DNA from: Arthrobacter pigmenti
GTDB taxonomy: Bacteria > Actinomycetota > Actinomycetes > Actinomycetales > Micrococcaceae
Reading direction: 5' to 3'
Assembly: GCF_011927905.1 (NCBI RefSeq)
Contig: NZ_JAATJL010000001.1
Coordinates: 496,001 to 560,000, forward strand
Length of the DNA: 64,000 nucleotides
Notes under the pieces: model-generated
The model's input: only the letters and a program-made list of their open reading frames with translations
Database searches by the model: none
What the model was told of the DNA's origin: nothing
Shown: positions 57,003-64,000 of the stretch, one piece after another
Layout of the letters: each line of letters begins with the position of its first letter
Position numbering within the stretch: the first letter of the stretch is position 1
Translations under genes and position numbers: made by a program

Positions 57003-57985
57003 ATGAGCAATTGATCACCTTCAGACCGTTGAAACCGCCGGTCCGCTACGCGTGGTGCGGGTGGGTGCCGGCGGGATGGACAAGGCCTGGATTAGGACCT
57101 TTCAAGCGAACGACGACGTCGATTGGTCGGTCTCGTGGACCTCAACCTGAGTGCCGCGCAAGCCGCGGTCGAGGAGTTCGGCCTGCGGGACGTCGCTTCG
57201 GGTACTTCGGTGTCGGAGGTTGCGGCTGCTTCTGGGACGCGCGCCGTCGTGAACGTGACGGTATCGGCGGCGCATCATCCGGTGAATGTGGAGGCAATGT
57301 TCGTCGGGCTGCCGGTGCTGTGTGAGAAGCCGGTGGCGCCGACGGTGGCGGAGGGGTTGTCGCTGGCCGCTGCGGCGGAGGTGAGCGGCCAGTTGCTGAT
57401 GATCAGCCAGTCGCGCCGGTATTTCCAGGGGCTGACGCAGCTGAAGGCGCTCACTGCCGAGCTGGGCGACATCGGCGTGGTGACGACGGAGTTCTTCAAG
57501 GCCCCGCACGTTGGTGGATTTCGGGAGGAGATGGCGCATGTGCTGCTGGTGGATATGGCGATTCACCAGTTTGATGCGGTGTGGTTCCTGCTGGATCAGG
57601 ATCCGGTGTCGGTGTATTGCGACGAGTTCAATCCGTCGTGGAGCTGGTACGACGGCGCTGCTGCCGCCACCGCGGTGTTCCAGATGAGCGGCGGCACCCG
57701 GTACGTGTATACGGGAAGTTGGTGTGCGGACGGGCTGGAGACGCCGTGGAACGGGTCGTGGCGGATGAACGGTGCCGGTGCTTCTGCAGCGTGGGAGCCG
57801 GTTGCGGAGTTGCTGTCCGGTGCTGCTTCGGTTTCGGCTGTGTCGCATCAGCCTTCTTGTGGCTGGCCTGGGCCGTCTACGACGATGCTGGCGATACGGC
57901 CATGGATACCAGTAATGTTCACTCTTGATCCACATCGGGTGGGTGGGCTGCAAAGGGCGTGGACGGCGCGGGCTAGGAGCGAGTC
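57003..57985 (+). pseudogene. Gfo/Idh/MocA oxidoreductase gene with frameshifts and lost C-terminus
   Basis: The product can be read as HLQTVETAGPLRVVRVGAGG, shifted frame near 57121 (one base missing between GACGTCGA and TTGGTC), then LVGLVDLNLSAAQAAVEEFG, VNVTVSAAHHPVNVEAMFVGLPVLCEKPVAPT and FREEMAHVLLVDMAIHQFDAVWFLL. These are the Rossmann motif GAGG, the EKP motif with the catalytic Lys, and the H-x-x-D region. A second shift sits near the start (ATG at 57003). After about 57770 the sequence no longer resembles the family. ThuA followed by Gfo/Idh is a known sugar-operon order. The defence gene at 57986 starts in its tail. Confidence 0.75.
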
Positions 57986-60532
57986 ATGAGCTTTCTCGAT
58001 CAAGTACCAGACAAGCAGCGGCCGGAGGTCCTGGAATTTCTGAAGACTGGTAAGTATCAGCTCCTCCTAGGCGCTGGTGCAAGTAGGGACTCGAAGAGCC
58101 GGAATGGTGAGCTGCTACCACTTGCTTCCCATATGACGCAGGAGCTCAACTCGTTGTCCTCATCGGTCCAGAGCCGGATCACGTCAGCTTATGAGATAGC
58201 GCAGCGGCGATCCCCCGCTGAACTCGAAGCATATTTGAAGGATCGTTTCACAGAGTGCAAACCGGCCTTCTGGTGGGAGGACGCTCTCGATTGTGCCTGG
58301 AAGCGAATTTGGTCGCTGAACATCGACGACGTAGTCGAACAGGCCATAGACCAACACAACGGTTGGGAGCAACACCGGACTAAGTCGTACACGTGGCATC
58401 ATCCTCTACAAGAATTCGATGGGCTGCAGGTAATTCACTTGCATGGTTGGTCGAGATGCGATGCAAGCAACCAAATGATTTTCAGCATCAGCCAGTACGC
58501 AGAGGCAACGAAGAAAGAACACGGTTGGCATCGGAAGTTCTTCGATGAATGGGGTCAAAGCCCGTTCATCGCCGTCGGAGCTGGTCTATTTCAAGAGTTC
58601 GACCTTACGGAAGCGCTTCAAGCTCGTCCTGCCTCTCCCAATGTTTTCTCCCTCTACGTGTCCCGAACGATCGAACCCGAGACCCGCGAGCTTCTAGACC
58701 TAGCGAATTTGATTCCCATTGAATGCACTGCGGAGGACTTTTTCGCTGAGGTTGAGGAACTGACACGGGAAGCACGGAAGAGCGCGAGATTCAGCTGGTA
58801 CCAGCAAGGCGCCCCTGCTGAAGTCGTTGCGGCGATGGTGCAACAATTTGAACTTTTGGGAGCGGAGGGAGCGTTCTTAGACCGAGATACTGATCGAGAC
58901 TTTTACGCTGGCGACGAGCCGGAGTGGGTAGATATCGTACGGGATAAGGCGGTAGAGCTTTCCTGGTATCCCTCGCTTGCACAGGTCGTTGCTGATGACA
59001 TTAAGAACAAGCGTCAGAGGGCGCACTTCTTACACTCCAAGCGGCTGGCTGGGAGGACCGTCACACTGCTTCAAGTATCCAAACTGTTGATAGACCGAGG
59101 TATAGATGTCTTCTGGTTTCGGTCCTCGTACCGACCTGACCCGCAGGTGGTCGCAGAATTCCTCGCAACCCGTAGCAAAGCGGCTCTCATCTTCGACGGT
59201 ATAGCGGATTTCGCCGATGACGTCTCGCAATTGATGCAGGAGTGTGCGTCCAAGAAAATCACCTGCGTCGTACTAGCGGCAGATCTCGCGTCGAGAAGGC
59301 CGGCCATTCAGAATCAGTTCGACATGATTTACGGGATGGAGTTTCATGTTCCCAATGCGCGTTGGGACTCCTGGCCGCTCAATCAGAGGGATGCACGAGC
59401 AGTGGTCGCCAAGATTGAGAAGGTCGGACGCTTTGGTTTAATCCGAGGTCTTGACGCTGGGGAGCGAGTCGATGTGTTCTTCAAGCGAGAGATATTTGAC
59501 GGACTTAGTCAGGCGGAGTATGGTGCAGGATTTCGTACCCGAGTCTACAAAGAACTTCAGAATCTTCCCGAGGGGCGGGTTCGCGCCCTGGTGGGTCTCA
59601 TAGCCGCTCTGAGCTCTCAGGGCCGGGGGTTTCCTCTTAGCTACGCGTCAGCGGCAGGCGTCGACTCGAGAACTCTCAATCGGGAGTTGCGAGCCGGCTC
59701 GCTTGGCTCTTTTCTGCAAGTCAGAGGGACCTTCCTCAGAATGAGATTTCGCGCGTTAACCCCCCAAGATTTATACCCGGGACACCTGAAGGATGGCTTT
59801 TTCGAATCATGGGTGGATTTCTTGACTTCTATATCCGTCTATGCCGGTACGAAATCACGGCAGCAGCGTTCCGAAGCATATCTTCTGATAAAGACGCTAA
59901 TGCGTCATGGAATCGTGCGACATGTGCTAGGTTCCCATTATCTCAGCGGCTTCTATGAAAAACTGCAACCGAAGTATGAAGAAGACGCGCGCTTTTGGGA
60001 ACAACGAGCTCGGGCACATGTAACGTTAGAAAACTACACCCAAGCTATGTCATACGCTGCCAAAGCGTGTGATATAGCTCCGCGAGATAGCTGGCGGCTC
60101 ACAACGTATGCGGATATAAGTTTGATCCGGGCTTATGAGGAGTTTCCTATAGGTTCGGATGATTTCTGGAAACTTTACGATATCGGTCACGAAGGATTAA
60201 ATAAGGCGCTGAGTCTATCTCCTTCCAATTCACTTCCGACCTTACTTGGATTGAAGCGTTCGATGAGAGCATACCTTCGCTACATCCAGTCCGATCGGAC
60301 TAATGGTGTGACTGTACTCGAAGATCTTGAGCAAGATATTGTCAAACAAATCAGAACTGCGTATAGCTTGGGACGTATTGGACAGACAATTCACGCTGAG
60401 GAAGTAATGGCGCTTGAGACCGAGTTCCTTCGGTGGGTAGCAGCTAAAGATGCCCCGGAGCATTGGGGAGATCCAGGTTTCCTAAACGCCCGTCTGCTCA
60501 ACACGGACTCCGCGGAAGGCGTTACGGTATAA
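57986..60532 (+). CDS. SIR2-domain protein with degenerate STAND-like ATPase and TPR-like tail
   Basis: An 848-residue protein of defence type. The SIR2-like NAD-binding domain has LLLGAGASRDS near residues 26-36, WSLNIDDVVEQA near 108-119 with the conserved Asn-x-Asp, and VIHLHGW near 148-154 with the catalytic-position His. A middle domain shows HSKRLAGRTVTLLQVSKLLI near 347-366, in which the P-loop Lys is Arg, and a Walker B-like ALIFDGIADFAD near 397. The C-terminal third is helical, with a TPR-like stretch ARAHVTLENYTQAMSYAAKA near 672-691. By analogy with SIR2-STAND (Avs-like) proteins, sensing of a phage product would trigger NAD depletion. AGGAG lies 8 bases before the ATG. Base composition is AT-richer than the backbone. 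Confidence 0.78.
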   Translation: MSFLDQVPDKQRPEVLEFLKTGKYQLLLGAGASRDSKSRNGELLPLASHMTQELNSLSSSVQSRITSAYEIAQRRSPAELEAYLKDRFTECKPAFWWEDALDCAWKRIWSLNIDDVVEQAIDQHNGWEQHRTKSYTWHHPLQEFDGLQVIHLHGWSRCDASNQMIFSISQYAEATKKEHGWHRKFFDEWGQSPFIAVGAGLFQEFDLTEALQARPASPNVFSLYVSRTIEPETRELLDLANLIPIECTAEDFFAEVEELTREARKSARFSWYQQGAPAEVVAAMVQQFELLGAEGAFLDRDTDRDFYAGDEPEWVDIVRDKAVELSWYPSLAQVVADDIKNKRQRAHFLHSKRLAGRTVTLLQVSKLLIDRGIDVFWFRSSYRPDPQVVAEFLATRSKAALIFDGIADFADDVSQLMQECASKKITCVVLAADLASRRPAIQNQFDMIYGMEFHVPNARWDSWPLNQRDARAVVAKIEKVGRFGLIRGLDAGERVDVFFKREIFDGLSQAEYGAGFRTRVYKELQNLPEGRVRALVGLIAALSSQGRGFPLSYASAAGVDSRTLNRELRAGSLGSFLQVRGTFLRMRFRALTPQDLYPGHLKDGFFESWVDFLTSISVYAGTKSRQQRSEAYLLIKTLMRHGIVRHVLGSHYLSGFYEKLQPKYEEDARFWEQRARAHVTLENYTQAMSYAAKACDIAPRDSWRLTTYADISLIRAYEEFPIGSDDFWKLYDIGHEGLNKALSLSPSNSLPTLLGLKRSMRAYLRYIQSDRTNGVTVLEDLEQDIVKQIRTAYSLGRIGQTIHAEEVMALETEFLRWVAAKDAPEHWGDPGFLNARLLNTDSAEGVTV

Positions 60533-60624
60533 GTGCTCAAATAATGCAGCCCGATATTGCAAGACGAAAGCGTGTTGAAGATCAGACTTCGATCCGTAGC
60601 GCGGACTCATCTCCGTTGCTAGAA

Positions 60625-60639
60625 AGTCCGTATCGGACT
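60625..60639. terminator. weak hairpin between convergent defence genes
   Basis: AGTCCG (60625-60630) and CGGACT (60634-60639) with a 3-nt loop lie in the 112-bp gap between the SIR2 gene and the methyltransferase-nuclease gene. It could end either transcript. Confidence 0.35.
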
Positions 60640-60644
60640 CTCAA

Positions 60645-63008
60645 CTATTGAGGACCGACGCCTTTGGCGAACTCGGGCATCAAATGGGCAACGAGTTCCT
60701 CAAGTCGGGAGCCATCGATTAGCTCAGTGTCGGTTCGAACTGCTTCATCCCTGGCATCTCGTGTGTAGCCTGAAGTGGTAACAACCATTCGTCGCCCAGC
60801 GCCTCTCGTGACAGCGAAACTGTGAAGCCGCTGTACCGGAGTAGCGCTGACATTACCGATATACCGCTTGCACTGAACCACGATACTCACGCCGAAACTG
60901 TCCTTCGCGACAATATCGACTCCACGGTCACCAGAACCGCCTTGTACAGCGACATCTGTGAATCCTTGCCGTTTGAGCAATTCAGCCGCAAACTGCTCAA
61001 ACTGGGACGGATTAAGTTCCATCACCTGGGATATGCCAGCGGGCAACCTCGGAATCTCGCGCTTCACGAAGACTCTGCCGTCTTCAGAAGCTGTTGCGTA
61101 CGGAGCAAGTATCGCCCGCATATCCACGCCTTGGACCTCCTGGATCAACATGCGCGTGCCATTCTCCACATAAGCAGCGAGTCGGAGAAGGAACTTCTCA
61201 TAGGTGAAGGAGGATCCGTCTTGCGTAAGTTCCCGGACCACGGTGGGGACATAGGCGAAAAGGCGTTCCGCAGCAGGAACGTCAAACAGCTGACCAGCGA
61301 AAGGAGTTTGAGTCTGAATCAGGAACAGTCCGGGTTGCACTTCTCGCGTATAGCGCTCGAAAAGCTCGCTGACGACGTGTTCGTTGGCGGGAAGGTTGAC
61401 CTCGGGCACGCCCTCGTCAAGCACTCTTCGACTGAACTCCCTACGCCATTCAAACTCAGAAAAGGGCATCGCCTTTGCTTCTTGGAGGCGCGCAGCTGTC
61501 ACATATGCCAAGTGGTCTAAGTCAAGGTCGCCCACGAACCTTCGACGCAGTGCCTCGGGTAGCTTCAGGAAAACAAACACCATGTCCTGCGAAAAAACGA
61601 ATGAGGCACTTTGCTGGATGCGCATGGATGGATCGTCACCTGACACGTCCACTGTAAGGAGCGGTTCGAAGCCTGCGATCCGAGCCTGAAGCTTCAGCTT
61701 GTTGAGGTTTTCCAGCCACCGCCGGACTGGGATGGGCCGAAAGTACATGGCAAGGTATCCAAGGTCGCGCGTGACTGAAGCTGCGCAGCCCAAGAACTGC
61801 GCCATATCGACCCACCAGCGATCTTCACCGTGTTCAACTGATCTTGAAGGAGCATCTGTAACTACCATCTCTCCATCAAGTCGCTCCAAGTCATCAGCCA
61901 AACTGTAATCCAGCCAGGGGTGATAGAGCTGTGCCTTCTCGAAGTATGCGTTTCCGTCACTCCACGGTGGATCAGTTAGTACTAGTTGCGCACTCTTAGG
62001 CTCGAGATTGGACATGAATGCTCGAAAGTCCGCACAACTTATCGGGGAGACACCCGACGGAGTCGAGAATTCGTACTCCCGAAGCCGGGAGTCTCTCCGC
62101 TCTATAGACTCTAAGAAACGGAACATTATGTTCACTTCGCGCAGTTGCACCTCGGGTACGTGCATATCCTGGCTCTTGCTGCGGTAGTCCTTATACTTCG
62201 CCTGAGGAATTATTGCCAAAAAAGCATCTTGAAAAAACAATTGAACGGATTCCTCCTCCAGGTCAGTTATGGCGTCCCAGATGTCAGCCAAAGCAAGCTT
62301 AGACCGATGGGGAAATAGGTTGCCATAGGTCGTCCAGTTATCCGAAAGATTGATGCGAGAATTCTTGATTAGTGGCTGTGCGAATAAAGTACGATACTTC
62401 GGCGAGAGTTCAATCGAACTGATTTCGTCTAAATGACGCTGATCATCCGCGTCGAAGAACTTCTCAGTTGTCCTGCAGATCGGACACCGTCGCGCTCTTC
62501 TATAAGTAACAGTTTCGCCGTTCCGTCCAAGCCTGGGATGCGGCGTTACGTCTCTGAAGCGTAAAGGTGAACGATCGAAAAACTGTGTGTCGATTACATG
62601 TTCATGGCCACACGGACAAATCGCTCGATATAGATAGTTCATCCGCGGGGTGAGACGATCTACTAATTTGTTTCTCGCAGTGGTTACTTTCGCACTTGCA
62701 GGAACTCGCCAAGGAGCTGTGCTCATGCGATGAGCGAACGGTTCCCACTCGTTTGACAAGATGTTGCGCTTTTGAGCAACTGCCGCATAAGTGAAAATGC
62801 CAGAACCGGAGAAAGGGTCAACTATGGTATCGGAAGCAGCACTCAACGTGTCGACCACTATGCTGGCCTTCCGAAAATCTTTACGACCTACATATGGAAA
62901 CAACTGATCTGACTGGGTGCTTCCGGATACAGTTGATAGCGACTCTACGAGCAGTTCAACTGTCTTCCGAACGCTTTCTCTAGTTTCATCATCGAACAAC
63001 CAATACAT
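60645..63008 (-). CDS. DNA methyltransferase fused to an Mrr-type nuclease domain
   Basis: A 787-residue protein. SAM-binding motif I DPFSGSGIFTYAAVA is near residues 64-78. A zinc-ribbon insertion has CPCGHEHV near 130 and CPICRTTEKF near 175. The catalytic motif LVLTDPPWSDGNAY is near 347-360, in the order of amino-methyltransferases with a Zn ribbon (COG1743-like). The last 120 residues are an Mrr-cat domain: QFEQFAAELLKRQGFTDVAV and DRGVDIVAKDSFGVSIVVQCKRY (Asp and Gln-x-Lys catalytic pattern), then VVTTSGYTRDARDEA. It may act as a combined modification-restriction enzyme. The ATG abuts the stop of the upstream methyltransferase gene, with GGAGGAAT in place. Confidence 0.82.
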   Translation of the reverse strand: MYWLFDDETRESVRKTVELLVESLSTVSGSTQSDQLFPYVGRKDFRKASIVVDTLSAASDTIVDPFSGSGIFTYAAVAQKRNILSNEWEPFAHRMSTAPWRVPASAKVTTARNKLVDRLTPRMNYLYRAICPCGHEHVIDTQFFDRSPLRFRDVTPHPRLGRNGETVTYRRARRCPICRTTEKFFDADDQRHLDEISSIELSPKYRTLFAQPLIKNSRINLSDNWTTYGNLFPHRSKLALADIWDAITDLEEESVQLFFQDAFLAIIPQAKYKDYRSKSQDMHVPEVQLREVNIMFRFLESIERRDSRLREYEFSTPSGVSPISCADFRAFMSNLEPKSAQLVLTDPPWSDGNAYFEKAQLYHPWLDYSLADDLERLDGEMVVTDAPSRSVEHGEDRWWVDMAQFLGCAASVTRDLGYLAMYFRPIPVRRWLENLNKLKLQARIAGFEPLLTVDVSGDDPSMRIQQSASFVFSQDMVFVFLKLPEALRRRFVGDLDLDHLAYVTAARLQEAKAMPFSEFEWRREFSRRVLDEGVPEVNLPANEHVVSELFERYTREVQPGLFLIQTQTPFAGQLFDVPAAERLFAYVPTVVRELTQDGSSFTYEKFLLRLAAYVENGTRMLIQEVQGVDMRAILAPYATASEDGRVFVKREIPRLPAGISQVMELNPSQFEQFAAELLKRQGFTDVAVQGGSGDRGVDIVAKDSFGVSIVVQCKRYIGNVSATPVQRLHSFAVTRGAGRRMVVTTSGYTRDARDEAVRTDTELIDGSRLEELVAHLMPEFAKGVGPQ

Positions 63009-64000
63009 TTATTCCTCCACCGCGGCAAGAGCTCGCTTCACAGTCTTATATTTATCGGCAAGTTGCCCAATGTCGCCGGATCTCAAGGCGCTCGATATGA
63101 GTACAGCATATCTGTCGAAGTACGACCCGTTCGGAACGCCTAAGTCGCTTCTACCATCGACCTGCTCGAATGGGCGGCTATCGTCTCCTGACCCCGAAGG
63201 AGCGTTGTCCGCTGTAAATATGCACAGCAAATCTCCATCTAGCGTGGAGTTCGGGGACGTCACGGTTTTCAAAGATCGTCTCTGCTTGGCGAGGGGTATA
63301 ACGTCCAGCAGGCGCAAGTTAGCCTCGACGGACGCATCATAGATTGCTTTCCAGCAGCGCAAATCCTGATCCTGGTAAAACCAGGCTAGAAACCCGTCCT
63401 GCTCAAGGAGTCGAGCATTCGCAATGAAAGCAGTTCTTAACCGCTCGAGGTATTCCGACGAGTCGGACCGCCGATGATTGGCATCCGACCTGACGAGCTC
63501 TTGCGAGCTCGTTTCCGGCTCCCCATTGAGGCCAAGTACACCGTTCCACATAGCGGAGTACTCGAGATAGGGAACCTGGTCTCCATAGGGAGGATCGGTA
63601 AGCACCAGTTTGGCGCGACATCCGAGAGAATCGCTCGTTAGCATTTGTGCCGCAGATGTCAGGAGCTTGTGGCGGGTGCCAAATTCACTCTCAAGCGCTG
63701 TGCCGCTGGCCCATTTGACTAGCTCAGTTATCTGCTTATACTTTGACTCAAGAACGATAACAGGATTTCGAGAAGTCAGATCTGTTTTGGGTCGCCAGTA
63801 TGGCCATTGAGAGCTCGCTTTTCTATCTGATAGCCGGAGTGTAGGTAATGAGGCAGATAGCACCAATTTCAGCGCTGCAGAATGGCTCTCGAATAGTGGT
63901 GAGCACTGTATGAGCTTCAAAAGAGCGTTGATGCTCGCGCGGTTCTCGGCAGTGAAATAATGGGCGAGCGTTGCTCCGTGAGGAATGGCGATGCGCGAAT
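63009..64000 (-). CDS. DNA methyltransferase subunit, 5' end beyond the window
   Basis: The frame stays open to the last base of the window (upstream of a TTG at 63920 it continues HYFTAENRASINALLKLIQ), so the protein starts outside. About 330 residues are visible. The catalytic motif KLVLTDPPYGDQVPYLEYSAMW is followed by LRTAFIANARLLEQDGFLAWFYQDQ and a C-terminal part. SAM motif I is not in the visible portion and must lie upstream if present. The DPPYGD-x-V-x-Y context matches the zinc-ribbon adenine methylases (COG1743-like). Its TAA touches the ATG of the methyltransferase-Mrr gene, so the two make one unit. Confidence 0.78.
   Translation of the reverse strand, partial: SRIAIPHGATLAHYFTAENRASINALLKLIQCSPLFESHSAALKLVLSASLPTLRLSDRKASSQWPYWRPKTDLTSRNPVIVLESKYKQITELVKWASGTALESEFGTRHKLLTSAAQMLTSDSLGCRAKLVLTDPPYGDQVPYLEYSAMWNGVLGLNGEPETSSQELVRSDANHRRSDSSEYLERLRTAFIANARLLEQDGFLAWFYQDQDLRCWKAIYDASVEANLRLLDVIPLAKQRRSLKTVTSPNSTLDGDLLCIFTADNAPSGSGDDSRPFEQVDGRSDLGVPNGSYFDRYAVLISSALRSGDIGQLADKYKTVKRALAAVEE

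Noticed and set aside
63009-63920. TTG at 63920 as the start of the second methyltransferase
   Set aside because: The frame stays open upstream to the window edge with protein-like sequence, so the true start is outside.

Overview
The window looks like a chromosomal segment of a high-GC actinobacterium, most likely Arthrobacter or a close Micrococcaceae relative. The basis is GC-rich codon use, many GTG and TTG starts, several apparently leaderless promoters, and families typical of that group (DUF4383, DUF3817, DUF2254, TM0106 helicase-nuclease, GAP/Sap, HTH-citrate synthase). No rRNA, tRNA or CRISPR was found. The species is an inference; no marker gene is present.

Layout. 0-3.8 kb: end of an acyl-CoA thioesterase gene, a formaldehyde-dehydrogenase-like zinc enzyme, a DUF4383 membrane protein, an SDR, DUF503 and a YegP-like protein. 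3.9-9.3 kb is a mobile-element zone. It holds a decayed IS481 transposase and a 3,191-bp ISL3-family element (4802-7992) with terminal inverted repeats and an 8-bp target duplication (GGATTGAC). The element carries an AraC/GlxA-type regulator and a small monooxygenase as cargo, and it splits a secreted-protein gene whose two halves can be rejoined in frame. 9.3-48.4 kb is mostly ordinary accessory and metabolic chromosome. It contains two paralogous SWIM-SNF2 helicases, MarR/DMT transporter, GNAT, VOC and DUF2254 genes, a divergent pair of citrate synthases (one with a DNA-binding domain), a GntR-nitrilase-APC permease unit, an SQR-like flavoprotein, an ECF sigma factor, a thioredoxin-reductase-like/methyltransferase pair with a divergent XRE-cupin regulator, CopD, matrixin, methionine aminopeptidase, a 1,178-residue helicase-nuclease, an EEP phosphatase (probable CTG start), and an MHS transporter.

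48.4-54.0 kb is the most unusual part. Two DUF4143-type AAA ATPases and a Fic protein each sit directly behind their own private set of short repeats (four 22-bp repeats; three 23-bp repeats; five copies of a 10-bp half-site). The second ATPase and the Fic gene lie between perfect 54-bp direct repeats that are copies of the promoter of the following histidine kinase, and the first ATPase is followed by a diverged copy of the 3' end of the gene before it. This looks like small autoregulated modules added beside resident genes with duplication of the flanks.

54-64 kb: a two-component system (histidine kinase and LuxR-type regulator), a uracil-DNA-glycosylase-like protein, and wreckage of a ThuA-Gfo/Idh sugar operon. 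An AT-richer defence island follows: a SIR2 plus degenerate STAND-like protein facing a methyltransferase-Mrr nuclease fusion, which is coupled to a second methyltransferase that runs off the window.

Together the window holds a metabolic backbone interrupted at three places by acquired DNA (3.9-8.0, 48.4-54.0 and 56.8-64 kb), with pseudogene debris at each boundary. All functions are by recognition of sequence motifs; no search was run.
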